A stretch of DNA of 64,000 bases from Candidatus Thorarchaeota archaeon (GCA_008080745.1 SHMX01000003.1:30971-94970); one strand, 5' to 3'; counted from the first letter of the stretch, positions 47,001 through 55,277 are shown. Notes: generated by a model from the sequence alone, not told the origin. Numbers and translations: made by a program.

Positions 47001-47833
47001 TCATCCAAAGCCACTGCTGAAATCTGATACACTCCTATTGGAGTTGTTGTATTGAATTTCAGTTTGAATGTAGTCCAATAATTTTCAGGTCCTACTTGAT
47101 AACTAGAATTATCTGCATCCAACTCGACAAAGGAATCAACTGGTTCACCAAAGGCCATCCAGACAAATTCCTCAAGGCTTCCTGGTTCAGGAGCAAGTTT
47201 TGCCTCTGCAAGCTGAGCAATCGGACTTGATGTGACTGAATCGGTACCTGTTGGTGGTTTTGGTTCTCCACCACCGCCACCATCATCTCCGCCCGTACCA
47301 CCTTCCATGGTTGCGTTCTGAGAGGAGTAAATCACCCAAGTATCTGTTGGTATCTCATAGATGCCCAAGAACACAATGCCATTTTGGCTAATTGGTCCTT
47401 CCTGCATCTGTTCAGATACATTCCAATACATTCCCATCAGAGCGATGGAATGAGGAACTTTTCCTTGGAGGGCATTCATTGGTAGTTTAAGTTGGAAGTT
47501 AGCCCAACCGTCTACTTCTAACTCATCAGTAAGAGAGATGAGAGAATTCGAGCTGGCATTTCTAACAGACCAAGTAATCTTTGGCCCGAATTGCCAGTGG
47601 CTATGTTGAAATGACTCCTGCCATTCTTCGCTTATCGTACCCTGATCCCAATTAACATAGGTATAATTGGTTGGTAAAGCAGAAGGACTAGATATTCTAG
47701 ATTCTGCAAAAGATTCTAAGGAAGTATCAGCTACACTTGTGTTTGTACCCATAGGCACATACGTGAGTGATACTAAGAATAGTACAATAGCGAACAGTGA
47801 CAGTATTCTACTGTTCGATGTAATCATAAACAC
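41036..47833 (-). CDS. Giant (2265 aa) aromatic-rich surface protein, paralog of 34889..40795, with C-terminal Ig-like repeats and TM anchor
   Basis: Shared block GMWGVDTWTTNPNNGAIDLDGNLDTTDDQFFV...WDPNSTLIGD versus GMWGVQSWTTNPDNGALDLDGNLDTTTDQYFV...WDPNATLYGD; C-terminal TTTTTTGPGPSTPIDVGTLMMVAAGVAGVVVILLIVVLIKRRG. Confidence 0.82.
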   Translation of the reverse strand: MFMITSNSRILSLFAIVLFLVSLTYVPMGTNTSVADTSLESFAESRISSPSALPTNYTYVNWDQGTISEEWQESFQHSHWQFGPKITWSVRNASSNSLISLTDELEVDGWANFQLKLPMNALQGKVPHSIALMGMYWNVSEQMQEGPISQNGIVFLGIYEIPTDTWVIYSSQNATMEGGTGGDDGGGGGEPKPPTGTDSVTSSPIAQLAEAKLAPEPGSLEEFVWMAFGEPVDSFVELDADNSSYQVGPENYWTTFKLKFNTTTPIGVYQISAVALDENLGTLAESEHDELSARAVGMSFDEVIQQGAGGYYYWDRYDDDGNPVYSATRGVDFNMTAKIKSDNPGAVIVYIELPQSVEDEEWVYGPYTETQEVTGGWEYNSTTDTYYWNDTVSVTTTVYKNGFHWETRTKWIDPGKEYRQVHYEWSGSDWFIQHEWTSFAWARQALIFNFSDGTWSSKYSYTIDNETLVVDPNDPSGYSPQWYQETIYEPWPTNSEAPKPYILNTTTSENYTLGGYDYVTFRGHISEEILPTGDNSNPLWVEEKVLSTDGKRLAPFVYLPTASSTDESSYQALRQLSVESPIAVVRLTHDGQPYDPSWMFAVDHGDAFEVKSRLQGGAEYASDIDGVAFVLRAWDHKWGSNGTSDWSQYSEVEIYVKGSPEGNFQVKAYNFTERTSYEYSSYWDWQEIEIVPGVWEWQLVEITGWHWEHKIWNFTANDWTTKWVPRKSNATVMPGTFLIAENLTYTTIGNDLRIIFDIEVQSDMPDMEWEWDYFYGNLSLVTDYESEWGEHTLVGWVTDSVYSYENGTDRYFVDTPNQEPVMRNNVTDELYEVRKDHWIHIDGQKHYVRTLTQTDQSGYTWDTVIYEEWDDDGYDPSTGSYTGNWIYYYRLLNGTKIYIESGYQSRIFNTTFSDGTWFLSSMNASDWRFYADWKLSEQEYIYALNGTKIFADWSTWATATIVNMNDTTPVQEGNLVVYANGTIPINVATEPFWQFDHYVLYVNQTWEELKVYDMYCPLTDNWEYYYYNGSDLNWLFRGPWPHRMYQGSWNGYDITLPKDAVDFYAYTEIGSNHQQLPYPGAEVWDFWDLKYKTPADTRVYIEEQWVEAIKEEVKYTDALYGYEYSGFIATVGATDYNLTWYGTNENYRWDPIESEYPWVTTNRDGMFIPDIRHHDWTVAYGTTNPQTREFEVQGWLDLVSGYLNNQNDAAIYNWNNTAAPAYQYVETIDGTYLNYTTLQRGYFYNITLENGTSIYTGDPYVADKAVEKYDIEADRYYYEPEFWYVYDLNGTMHKWYDWQKFTIEVMEPDDYDNATNIGQFLFNSYWYNYTNYTVDYWNIDIQNWTSNSDYWNLEIEDYVALVNSTDTFEIVSLSEGGRNYNLPSFNFSHNAQEYVIKGSRDMIYKAYKVWGHSKKLDYVPLPISIVREQWSFVTGSPEFGMWGVDTWTTNPNNGAIDLDGNLDTTDDQFFVRNTWNSTETYNITQEYLKVDITWDPNSTLIGDEVYMSSYTGMYTVNWTGYWWDNFTWYEVETGEVVNSSRFDLINTTVFNSEGHPNAGYWGVAWMAENFTSADLKQQAIEEGWAWAVEDSREWSWLWWEISEDYQTEYVNGSDTVYADVSIWYEYAGMFAWNDTDDSTIMELNTASMDDSEITHYWMPVDVESVSFVRPGEAWGNSSDTGEAYRAVDETITFGVTFNNVSGIVFPFGEYSYWDWYQGQYYGTDLNSFDSRPSGASVDQIGITVNFSGEITGQSTNNAEIKYDMTVGNWDVDAPGGRSVLDGYSLGLAFYSDVSIVLGDTPYNATYHDDFDSQLENTGTSASSNFTAKLFGSVPIAAMNLGGSPYTWAKNASFNATVDSQTVPLSAFEATYMSDVGGTATTFSVSSNQFYTLINFKWWDGYKVTVDPVFVGYSSSGTSDATSPTVDSITESGTVNNLHLDIEVSDVGSGVSDVLVMNTDTNANVSATFNTASNRWEADISRSQAGQYDYNYVVVAIDGADNEGVSSQQSYTFPDNIDPQITNQSVRNGTDSEGKEIAIVSADVTDTGGSGLSEVILTYSDSQSVEHNVTMTVTSGDTYEGTIPNQPEDSYVSFHVLAIDGAGNGVESDSDTFHFYASGPDVSGPSVLDVSIEPSTPRPDDVVTVSATILDSTGVDDVILQYRIGSGDWINVTMTGSGDVYSGDIPAQAVGTTVTYRIVAYDTLGNENVCNTHSYTVQEEPTDTTTTTTGPGPSTPIDVGTLMMVAAGVAGVVVILLIVVLIKRRG

Positions 47834-48009
47834 CTCATATTTTGAAGTTCGTAATCATCTCAGCGTGCTGGCCATATGTTGCGAAAGATCATATCGCCAT
47901 AATCCTGATAGATGATATTTACTAATTTCAATCTCACAACTCATAATATAAGCCTACTTTGGGTGAAGGTGTGCGATTTTTTGAAGAATAGTCACAAAAA
48001 GAAAGAATG

Positions 48010-48029
48010 GTACCGGATTTCTCCGGTAC
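48010..48029 (-). terminator. Intrinsic-terminator-like hairpin after the 888-aa membrane-protein gene
   Basis: GTACCGGA-tttc-TCCGGTAC; minus-strand tail CATTCTTTCTTTTTG. Confidence 0.6.
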
Positions 48030-48038
48030 ATCAAACTA

Positions 48039-50705
48039 TTACATGTTCAGAAATAACCAGGCAAGATGTCTAACCAAATGGGATATCTCTGTTTCAACAA
48101 GTGCAGCAATTGCGAGGAAGAAAGCACAGAAGAGATAAGTCCTCCATACCCTACCATCAGTCAGAAGCTTTCTTGTTTCTTCAGGAATCTTCTCAAATTC
48201 CTCAGCCATGATACTGGGAGTGAGTTCACGAGCAATTCTCAATGATGCTGCAGCAACGAAGAGAAATGCTGGAATCTCAATGATAGCATGGGGAAGAATT
48301 CCTGCCCAGAATATCAAAGGATCTGGTTGCATCATTGCAAGTCCACCAACGGTTAATGCTGTTGAGAGTACTTCAGATATTGCCAAAGCCATTAGACTGA
48401 ATTTGATGTATAAGAGAAGTGTATCCTGTTGTTGAACTTCGGGTTTGTTAAAGAACACTGCTTTATACAATAAGGCTATGACCATTGGAAGCACTATCAA
48501 TGCAATTAGAGTAAATTGGTCGTCATATACAAAATACTCTAAGACAAATAGGACTAACAAGGGTGGGAACCACCAACCACCATCGGTTCCACGTATCTTG
48601 TTTATCAACCATATCAGGAAATATCCCAAGAATAAAATTCCCAATAGAATGCCAACTATCATTCCAATAAAAGCCTCGGCTGTCCATGGTGGTGTTAGTG
48701 CTACAGTGGAATTCAGGAGTATCAAAGACACTATCAAACCTGCAGCCATTGTGAAAATCACAATAAATACAGAGTAGAGTGCATTGGTTTTTTCCTCATG
48801 GCCTTGTCTTCTGACGGCAATCAGCCAGAGAACCAGTGACCAGAAGACAGGTCCGATTAGAAGCATTAGCAATGTTCGTATCAGGTTGTGCTCCAAGATG
48901 ATAGGGAGTATTGAACCTGTGGCTGCAATAGTCCATTCTCCAAAGATAAACTCAAGTCCATTCGGGTCGCCTATCTCTGTTAGGACGGTATATACAAGAT
49001 AGTCCAAAATTCCTGGTGGAATAATATAGGATAATAGAGCTATACCGATGGCTGAAATAATTAAACCACCAAAGAACATGTATACAACATCTTTAATGTC
49101 GCGCACATGCACATTTACCAAAGGTCCTGATTCAATGCCATGTTTTTGACGATATCTATCACTTGAACGGAGATAGTACATGACAAACATGGTTCCAAAG
49201 ATGTATAATGGAACATTGATCAGAAACTCAGACATATACCTAAACAATGCATCAGCTTCTGTTGGAAGCGCAATTAATGGTCGAAGGCGAACTATCTCTA
49301 CTGAAGCATATTCCATTGGTGTAGGCGAAATTCCTAAAATGTAGTCCAAGCTTGGAAATACTATCCAAGTTACAACTGCTAATAGAAATCCACCAATAAT
49401 AGCAAATCCTTCAACACCACCAGAAACACGTTTTCTACTGAAGTGTCCCACAACCCCCAAGAATAGAATCATCAAGAAGGGTATTGCAAGTATTAGTAAT
49501 ACCCAACGAGTGGCATTTATCAGTGCCATATTGCTTGAGGCATTCATTAGTATTGACGCAACAGTAGAATCAACTTGCCCTGGTAAATAGTTGTATGTGA
49601 AATTGTTATTGACAGAAAAGTGAAGAGTTGCTGCCATAATGGATCCTACAAAGGCTGCAATACCGATGGTAGAGATAAGTACAGAAGCGCCATAATTTGC
49701 AAGAGCAGCTTTGAAGTCAAACTCTGATGCTTTAGATCTAAGCTGAGTGAGAGCTTCAAAAGTACGCTTATAGAAAATAACTGCAAAATCTTCAACCAAC
49801 GGGAATATTATGATAGCAAATAAAACGGGTGGAAATGCCAAGACAATTCCAACAAAGTATTGGAATAATACTGTGTTCAGACTGGCGGGATCACCAATCA
49901 ATCCGTAAATGGAAAATCCAATGGTTCCAAGAGATAAGAGAAGATTCAGCCTGAAGAACCACCCTAGTACACCGCGCATCATTTCTTCGCCAATCTTCTT
50001 ATTTCCTAAAGTTAGTCCTGCACCTTTTGCAATCCTATTAGATGCGGGATAACCAAACCGGTATATCCATGTAAGAAATACAATGATACCATATCCATAG
50101 AATGACTCATAATACCCCATGTATACACCGATAGAGGGTAAGAGAGTAGCAAGTCCGATTATTAGATAATCTTTCCATGCATCACTATAAGCCTTAGAGA
50201 TTATCTCTGGATTTAGAGGTTCTTTATCAGGGATATCAAACTGGATATTGTTTAATCGGTCACGGAAACCTGAAAAACCATCGGTCTCGGGCTCATGTCC
50301 AATAATCCTTTTAATAAGATTTGAAAAAGTTCGTTTCATAGGATCTTGTAGAGCCAATTTTATTGCTAATACTAGCATTCCAAACAAAACAGCAAAGAAT
50401 GCTACCATAACCCACGTTAGAAAGTCTTGCAGTGCACTAGCAAAATGAAACAGATATTCCAATGCGAAGAGGTTCCAGAAACCACTATCTGAAACGGGGG
50501 AAGTGAACCCTCCAACTACTCCAATAGGGTAGTACCAAATATTCCATATATAGAAGAATATTGCCCGAACATAGAGTACAGCTAGAAAGGCTTCAATGTA
50601 CCTGTTTCGTTTTGATCTAAATAGAAGTAGATAAACTATTGTCGAGATCAAAGCGGGAGCTAATTCAAACAAGACAGTTGCTAAGTTTAGTTCTGCCATA
50701 AACAC
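48039..50705 (-). CDS. Large polytopic membrane protein with a C-terminal SpoIIM/DUF95-like region
   Basis: 888 aa, many TM segments; ILPHAIIEIPAFLFVAAASLRIARE resembles the SpoIIM signature. Confidence 0.65.
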   Translation of the reverse strand: MFMAELNLATVLFELAPALISTIVYLLLFRSKRNRYIEAFLAVLYVRAIFFYIWNIWYYPIGVVGGFTSPVSDSGFWNLFALEYLFHFASALQDFLTWVMVAFFAVLFGMLVLAIKLALQDPMKRTFSNLIKRIIGHEPETDGFSGFRDRLNNIQFDIPDKEPLNPEIISKAYSDAWKDYLIIGLATLLPSIGVYMGYYESFYGYGIIVFLTWIYRFGYPASNRIAKGAGLTLGNKKIGEEMMRGVLGWFFRLNLLLSLGTIGFSIYGLIGDPASLNTVLFQYFVGIVLAFPPVLFAIIIFPLVEDFAVIFYKRTFEALTQLRSKASEFDFKAALANYGASVLISTIGIAAFVGSIMAATLHFSVNNNFTYNYLPGQVDSTVASILMNASSNMALINATRWVLLILAIPFLMILFLGVVGHFSRKRVSGGVEGFAIIGGFLLAVVTWIVFPSLDYILGISPTPMEYASVEIVRLRPLIALPTEADALFRYMSEFLINVPLYIFGTMFVMYYLRSSDRYRQKHGIESGPLVNVHVRDIKDVVYMFFGGLIISAIGIALLSYIIPPGILDYLVYTVLTEIGDPNGLEFIFGEWTIAATGSILPIILEHNLIRTLLMLLIGPVFWSLVLWLIAVRRQGHEEKTNALYSVFIVIFTMAAGLIVSLILLNSTVALTPPWTAEAFIGMIVGILLGILFLGYFLIWLINKIRGTDGGWWFPPLLVLFVLEYFVYDDQFTLIALIVLPMVIALLYKAVFFNKPEVQQQDTLLLYIKFSLMALAISEVLSTALTVGGLAMMQPDPLIFWAGILPHAIIEIPAFLFVAAASLRIARELTPSIMAEEFEKIPEETRKLLTDGRVWRTYLFCAFFLAIAALVETEISHLVRHLAWLFLNM

Positions 50706-50792
50706 ACCTCGGTGTTATCTGAAGAGTACTTCAGCGTTAGCGGATAGAAAAAGCTTCGTTGGACGAACTACTTTCATCATATTATCGAATCA

Positions 50793-50808
50793 CCGAAAAC
50801 TTAAAATA
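50793..50808 (+). promoter_or_regulatory. Candidate archaeal BRE/TATA for the ferritin gene
   Basis: CCGAAAACTTAAAATA about 55 nt upstream of the ATG. Confidence 0.4.
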
Positions 50809-50862
50809 CTAAACAATAGTTAAATAGACCAGAGTATTCCTAAAACAGGAGAAATAATACAA

Positions 50863-51390
50863 ATGGAAATTAGTAAAGAATTAGCAGATATGATAAATGA
50901 CCAACTGAATTTTGAAATCTACAGTGGTTACATCTATCTTGCAATGGCGGCTTGGTTCGAGGACCAAAATCTTGCGGGTATTGCACACTGGATGGAAATC
51001 CAGTTTGATGAAGAATATGCACATGCAATGAGGTTTTGGAGACATCTTTACGAACGAGGTGCCAAGGTCGAATTGAAGGCTATTGAAGGCCCAAAGACTG
51101 AGTGGGCATCACCTCTAGAGGCATTTGAAGATGCCTATGAACATGAGAAATTAGTCACCCAACGAATCTATAAAATTGGAGAACTAGCTGAAGAACAAAA
51201 GGACAGGGCAACTCTGTCATTTCTCAATTGGTTCTATGACGAACAGGTTGAGGAAGAAGACAAGACCATGGAGATTCGAGATCTACTGAAGATGATCGGT
51301 GATAGTATCCCGGCGCTTCTACAACTAGATGCAAAACTGGGTGCAAGAGGAGAAGCTCCACCGGTACCACAAGAATCGACAGGTCCATAA
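50863..51390 (+). CDS. Ferritin
   Basis: LNFEIYSGYIYLAMAAWFEDQNLAGIAHWMEIQFDEEYAHAMRFWRHLYERGAKVEL...WFYDEQVEEE. Confidence 0.93.
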   Translation: MEISKELADMINDQLNFEIYSGYIYLAMAAWFEDQNLAGIAHWMEIQFDEEYAHAMRFWRHLYERGAKVELKAIEGPKTEWASPLEAFEDAYEHEKLVTQRIYKIGELAEEQKDRATLSFLNWFYDEQVEEEDKTMEIRDLLKMIGDSIPALLQLDAKLGARGEAPPVPQESTGP

Positions 51391-51408
51391 AAACATCTTA
51401 TGTATTGC

Positions 51409-51438
51409 GCGGCTCAGATAGCCGCCACTACTTTTTCT
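51409..51438 (+). terminator. Intrinsic-terminator-like hairpin after ferritin
   Basis: GCGGCT-cagat-AGCCGC then CACTACTTTTTCTTTTTTT. Confidence 0.6.
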
Positions 51439-51500
51439 TTTTTTGCATTGATGGGAATAACTTATTTCCTACCGTTTCATTCAATTTCTCTGTGTCAGCC

Positions 51501-53495
51501 ATGTTACCAGAGAAAGTAATTGAATCTGTTAATGAAATTGTTTCAGGAATCCGAGCGAAAGATAACGTCGATAAGATTTCAGGATATCATCGAATACAAG
51601 TTACATCGGAGATTGATCAGGCGATAGATTGGGTAAAAGAAAATATCGATGGATTGGATAATGTCGAAACTAGAATTTTCGAGTACCAGTCAGATGGAAA
51701 AACATCTATTGAAACATGGGACTCATTGTACTCATGGAGCCCAGATTCAGCTATGCTGAAATTGCTAGAACCAGAAGAAAAGATCCTAGCTGATTTTGGA
51801 GCTGAAAAAATATCTTTAGCTGCTCATTCAACCACAGCAGATTGTGAGGCGGAGGTGGTTTTTGTAGGAAAAGGTGAAGAGGATGCAGATTATGAATCTA
51901 AAGATATCAAGGGTAAAGTCGTTCTCACTACTGGTAAAGCAAAAACAGTACATAAGAGAGCGTGCATAGATCGGGAAGCACTTGGTGTTCTTACGTACAT
52001 CCCCCCCTCTGGAAAGAATGAGTTAGCCGCAATTAGAAGATATGAAGGTCTCTGGCCCAACTTGGGAGAGGCGGAGAAGACAAAATTTGGCTTTGCACTA
52101 ACACAGGCTGACGGTATAAAAATAAAAACTTGGTTGGATGACGGAAAAACTGTCAAAGTTAGAGCCCAGGTAAAAGCCGAGCTAGGTACTGGGAAACAAA
52201 GAATTCTCTCAGGATATATCAAGGGAAAAGATGACTCAAAGGAAATATGGGCGTTCGCTCATATATGCCACCCACATCCCGGTGCGAACGATAATGCTTC
52301 TGGAGCAGGTGCATTAGTGGAGTCAATACGAGCCATTAATTATCTGATTAATGAAGGAATCATTCAACAACCTGAGTATTCTATTCGATTCCTCTGGGGA
52401 GCTGAATGGCATTCAACAATTCATCTCATCGATCAAGAAACGGACCTCTTAGAGAAATGCGTGGCAATGATAAATATGGATATGGTTGGTGCAAATCCCG
52501 CTTTGTCTGGAAGTGTAATGAAATTATATCGCACACCCTTCTCTTTACCCTCATCCTTGAACAATATTGTCAGATACTGGATGGAACACGAAGGAAAGAA
52601 ACTACCAAAAGCTGCCAATGGGGGTTCAATCACACCACATGTTTACAGATATAGTAGATATGGAGCAGGAAGTGACCACTTCCTCTTTACTGATGCAACA
52701 GTTGGAATACCAGCCGTGATGCTCAATCAGTTTCCGGATAAATTCTATCACACATCTACTGATACTATAGATAAGATAGACCCATCACAAATGGCTTACT
52801 CAACCAGAGTACTCAGTCTCTCTCTTCTATCAATGGCTCTGAGAAAAACCATGTGCAAGGAGGTCCTATTGACCACTATCAGGAATGAGATGGTCGAACT
52901 TTTGCAAGAAATATCAATGAACGCTATAAGCAAGCTCGGGCAATGTATTGGAGACCCGGAGGATATCTATGCAATGGCGTTTACATTCTTGGGATACGTG
53001 AGAAATTTGGGATTTGCCACACTTGAAAAAGCGAAGACTGAATGGTATCTCATAAGTGAACAAGAGCAGCTAAGACAATCACTCAAGACAAGTATTGAGA
53101 TGAGTTATACTGCAGAGATGGTGGTTTTGAGAAGAGCCTATGAGGGTGCATGTGCGGAGGTTGGACTTGAGGCAAAGGAGGAAGGTCTTATCGACTTGGA
53201 TAAGGTAAGTTTTGAATTAGAGGTCAAAAGGACCTTTAAGTACGCCCTGAGTCCATCAAAAGTATTTGAGGTTGTAGGAGACGAAGCATCATACTATATT
53301 GAGAAAAGAATGAAAGATGAACACTACTTTGACAGAATAGACGAACTGATGAATCTCTCTGTTGAATGGGCTAATCTTGATAATATATGGAAACATTTAG
53401 CCTTCCAGTTCGGTTACTTTGAACAAAAGGAACTTTCCAAGATTGTAAGAGATTTAGAAGCTGGAGGACTTCTTGAAACTCGGAGTACTAGCTAA
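51501..53495 (+). CDS. M28-family-like aminopeptidase (DUF4910-like)
   Basis: AHICHPHPGANDNASGAGALVESIRA; GSDHFLFTDATVGIPAVML...YHTSTDTIDKID; internal ATG (MLPEKVIES) preferred. Confidence 0.75.
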   Translation: MLPEKVIESVNEIVSGIRAKDNVDKISGYHRIQVTSEIDQAIDWVKENIDGLDNVETRIFEYQSDGKTSIETWDSLYSWSPDSAMLKLLEPEEKILADFGAEKISLAAHSTTADCEAEVVFVGKGEEDADYESKDIKGKVVLTTGKAKTVHKRACIDREALGVLTYIPPSGKNELAAIRRYEGLWPNLGEAEKTKFGFALTQADGIKIKTWLDDGKTVKVRAQVKAELGTGKQRILSGYIKGKDDSKEIWAFAHICHPHPGANDNASGAGALVESIRAINYLINEGIIQQPEYSIRFLWGAEWHSTIHLIDQETDLLEKCVAMINMDMVGANPALSGSVMKLYRTPFSLPSSLNNIVRYWMEHEGKKLPKAANGGSITPHVYRYSRYGAGSDHFLFTDATVGIPAVMLNQFPDKFYHTSTDTIDKIDPSQMAYSTRVLSLSLLSMALRKTMCKEVLLTTIRNEMVELLQEISMNAISKLGQCIGDPEDIYAMAFTFLGYVRNLGFATLEKAKTEWYLISEQEQLRQSLKTSIEMSYTAEMVVLRRAYEGACAEVGLEAKEEGLIDLDKVSFELEVKRTFKYALSPSKVFEVVGDEASYYIEKRMKDEHYFDRIDELMNLSVEWANLDNIWKHLAFQFGYFEQKELSKIVRDLEAGGLLETRSTS

Positions 53496-53984
53496 ATGTC
53501 AAAGAGTAAGAAACCATATTCAAAGGTCATCTTTGCAGGAACATTTGATAGATTGCACGAAGGGCATAAACATCTCCTTCGTGTCAGTCTTAGCCTTGGA
53601 GACCATCTAGCTATAGGTATGACGACGGATAAGATGCTTGAGCAAAAAGCAGATCGGGAATCAATCCAATCATATGAAATGAGATACAACAAGCTGATGG
53701 AATTTCTCAGAGAGGAAAATGTAGTTGATAGATGTGTTATTTTTCCAATCAGCACAATTGAGGGGGGTGCAGATAAGATGGAGGATCTAGATGCATTGAT
53801 AATCTCTGATGATAGAAAAGTGTTGGAAAACGCTTTGAGAATTAATCATCTGAGAGAGAAGAATGGTCTACAGAGATTTCATATTGTGATTGTACCTCTG
53901 GTCAAGACAGAGGATGGAAAACCGCTATCATCAACACGAAAGAGACACGGAGAAACGTTCAGAGAAGAAGATGTTATTTACTAG
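53496..53984 (+). CDS. Phosphopantetheine adenylyltransferase, archaeal type
   Basis: KVIFAGTFDRLHEGHKHLLRVSLSLGDHLAIGMTTDKML; SSTRKR. Confidence 0.88.
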   Translation: MSKSKKPYSKVIFAGTFDRLHEGHKHLLRVSLSLGDHLAIGMTTDKMLEQKADRESIQSYEMRYNKLMEFLREENVVDRCVIFPISTIEGGADKMEDLDALIISDDRKVLENALRINHLREKNGLQRFHIVIVPLVKTEDGKPLSSTRKRHGETFREEDVIY

Positions 53985-55243
53985 AGTTTAGCGAACCTAT
54001 GTCCAGTTAGATAGTAACTATCGAAAACCGAATTATTCTCTAAAGGCACATATTTAATTCGAGTGCATAATTCAGATAGTTCTTTTTCCGAGTCATCCAT
54101 GCAACTAAGGTTTATAGCTCCCTCCAAAGCGCCGTGTTTCGCTTGTTCATGATTTGCTTTATCCAGGCTTGGAAATAACCCAATAGTGGTAGCATCAGTG
54201 ATATCAATATTACTCCCGAAAGACCCAGTTAAGAAGAGATATTCAATTTCCTCTTGAGGTACATTTGCAGCATCAAGGAGTGTCTTGATAGCCCCAAAGA
54301 TAGCCGCTTTTGATTGCTGAACCATACGAATATCAGGTTGAGATATGTATATTCTTGTACCAATTGATGCATCAGACGCACTAACAAGAGTGTAGCTAAG
54401 GATAGAATTTCTCTCTTCAATTTGTGGAATTGCAAGTTCCCTACTGATCGAGCCATTTTCATTGATAATGCTGTGTTTCAATAGTTCGGCTATTGCAGAA
54501 ACAACTCCTGTTCCGCATATACCCATAGGTTGACCACTACCAATCACAATAAGATGTGGATTGAATATCTCATCTAGCTCAATATTCGTAATAGCACCTT
54601 GCTCAGCCATCATGCCGCAGTCCAAACTCATGCCTTCAAATGCGGGCCCAGATGGAGCTGAGGTCACAAAATAATCGTCATGTTTTTTGAGGATGATTTC
54701 TGTGTTTGTTCCAATATCCAGAAGGAGCTGGGTATCATAACCCAGCAGTTTTGCAAGATGAGACAAGCATAGAGCATCCGATCCTACAAAGGCATCAATT
54801 ATTCGAGGTATGAAGATAGGCACATCCTGGATGGCATAGAGTTGCACCTCATGACCCTTCACCCATAGCGAATCAAGAAATGAAGGCCGATATGGAGGAT
54901 ATTTGAAACCTGTTACATCATGAGATAAAAAAATATGATGAAGCACAGGATTACCAATTAGTATGGCTTGACTAATGTTATTTTCAGAGATTGTGTTTTT
55001 TATACAAAGCAGTTTAATCTGAGAATCTATTTGCTTTCGGATAGTTGTTGTTAGAATCTGTAAGTTACTTGGAGATTTTTGAACGAAATCAACAAGGCTA
55101 ACAAGCTCAATCCCATATTGAAGCAGGTAGTTGGGTTGAGTGATGGAAAGTTTTTCATTAGATTTACAGGAGAACAATCGAGTGGATATCTGAGAGGTAC
55201 CCATATCGATTGCTAACCTGTACTTTCTCTCACTTCCCACCAA
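53981..55243 (-). CDS. ASKHA-fold protein, RACo C-terminal/DUF4445-like, without an N-terminal ferredoxin domain
   Basis: YRLAIDMGTSQISTRLF; LLLDIGTNTEIILK; SAPSGPAFEGMSLDCGMMAEQGAI; GICGTGVVSAIAELL; LFLTGSFGSNID. Confidence 0.78.
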   Translation of the reverse strand: MVGSERKYRLAIDMGTSQISTRLFSCKSNEKLSITQPNYLLQYGIELVSLVDFVQKSPSNLQILTTTIRKQIDSQIKLLCIKNTISENNISQAILIGNPVLHHIFLSHDVTGFKYPPYRPSFLDSLWVKGHEVQLYAIQDVPIFIPRIIDAFVGSDALCLSHLAKLLGYDTQLLLDIGTNTEIILKKHDDYFVTSAPSGPAFEGMSLDCGMMAEQGAITNIELDEIFNPHLIVIGSGQPMGICGTGVVSAIAELLKHSIINENGSISRELAIPQIEERNSILSYTLVSASDASIGTRIYISQPDIRMVQQSKAAIFGAIKTLLDAANVPQEEIEYLFLTGSFGSNIDITDATTIGLFPSLDKANHEQAKHGALEGAINLSCMDDSEKELSELCTRIKYVPLENNSVFDSYYLTGHRFAKL

Positions 55244-55277
55244 ATACCACCAGCAAATGGTATCGTAGCAATGACGA

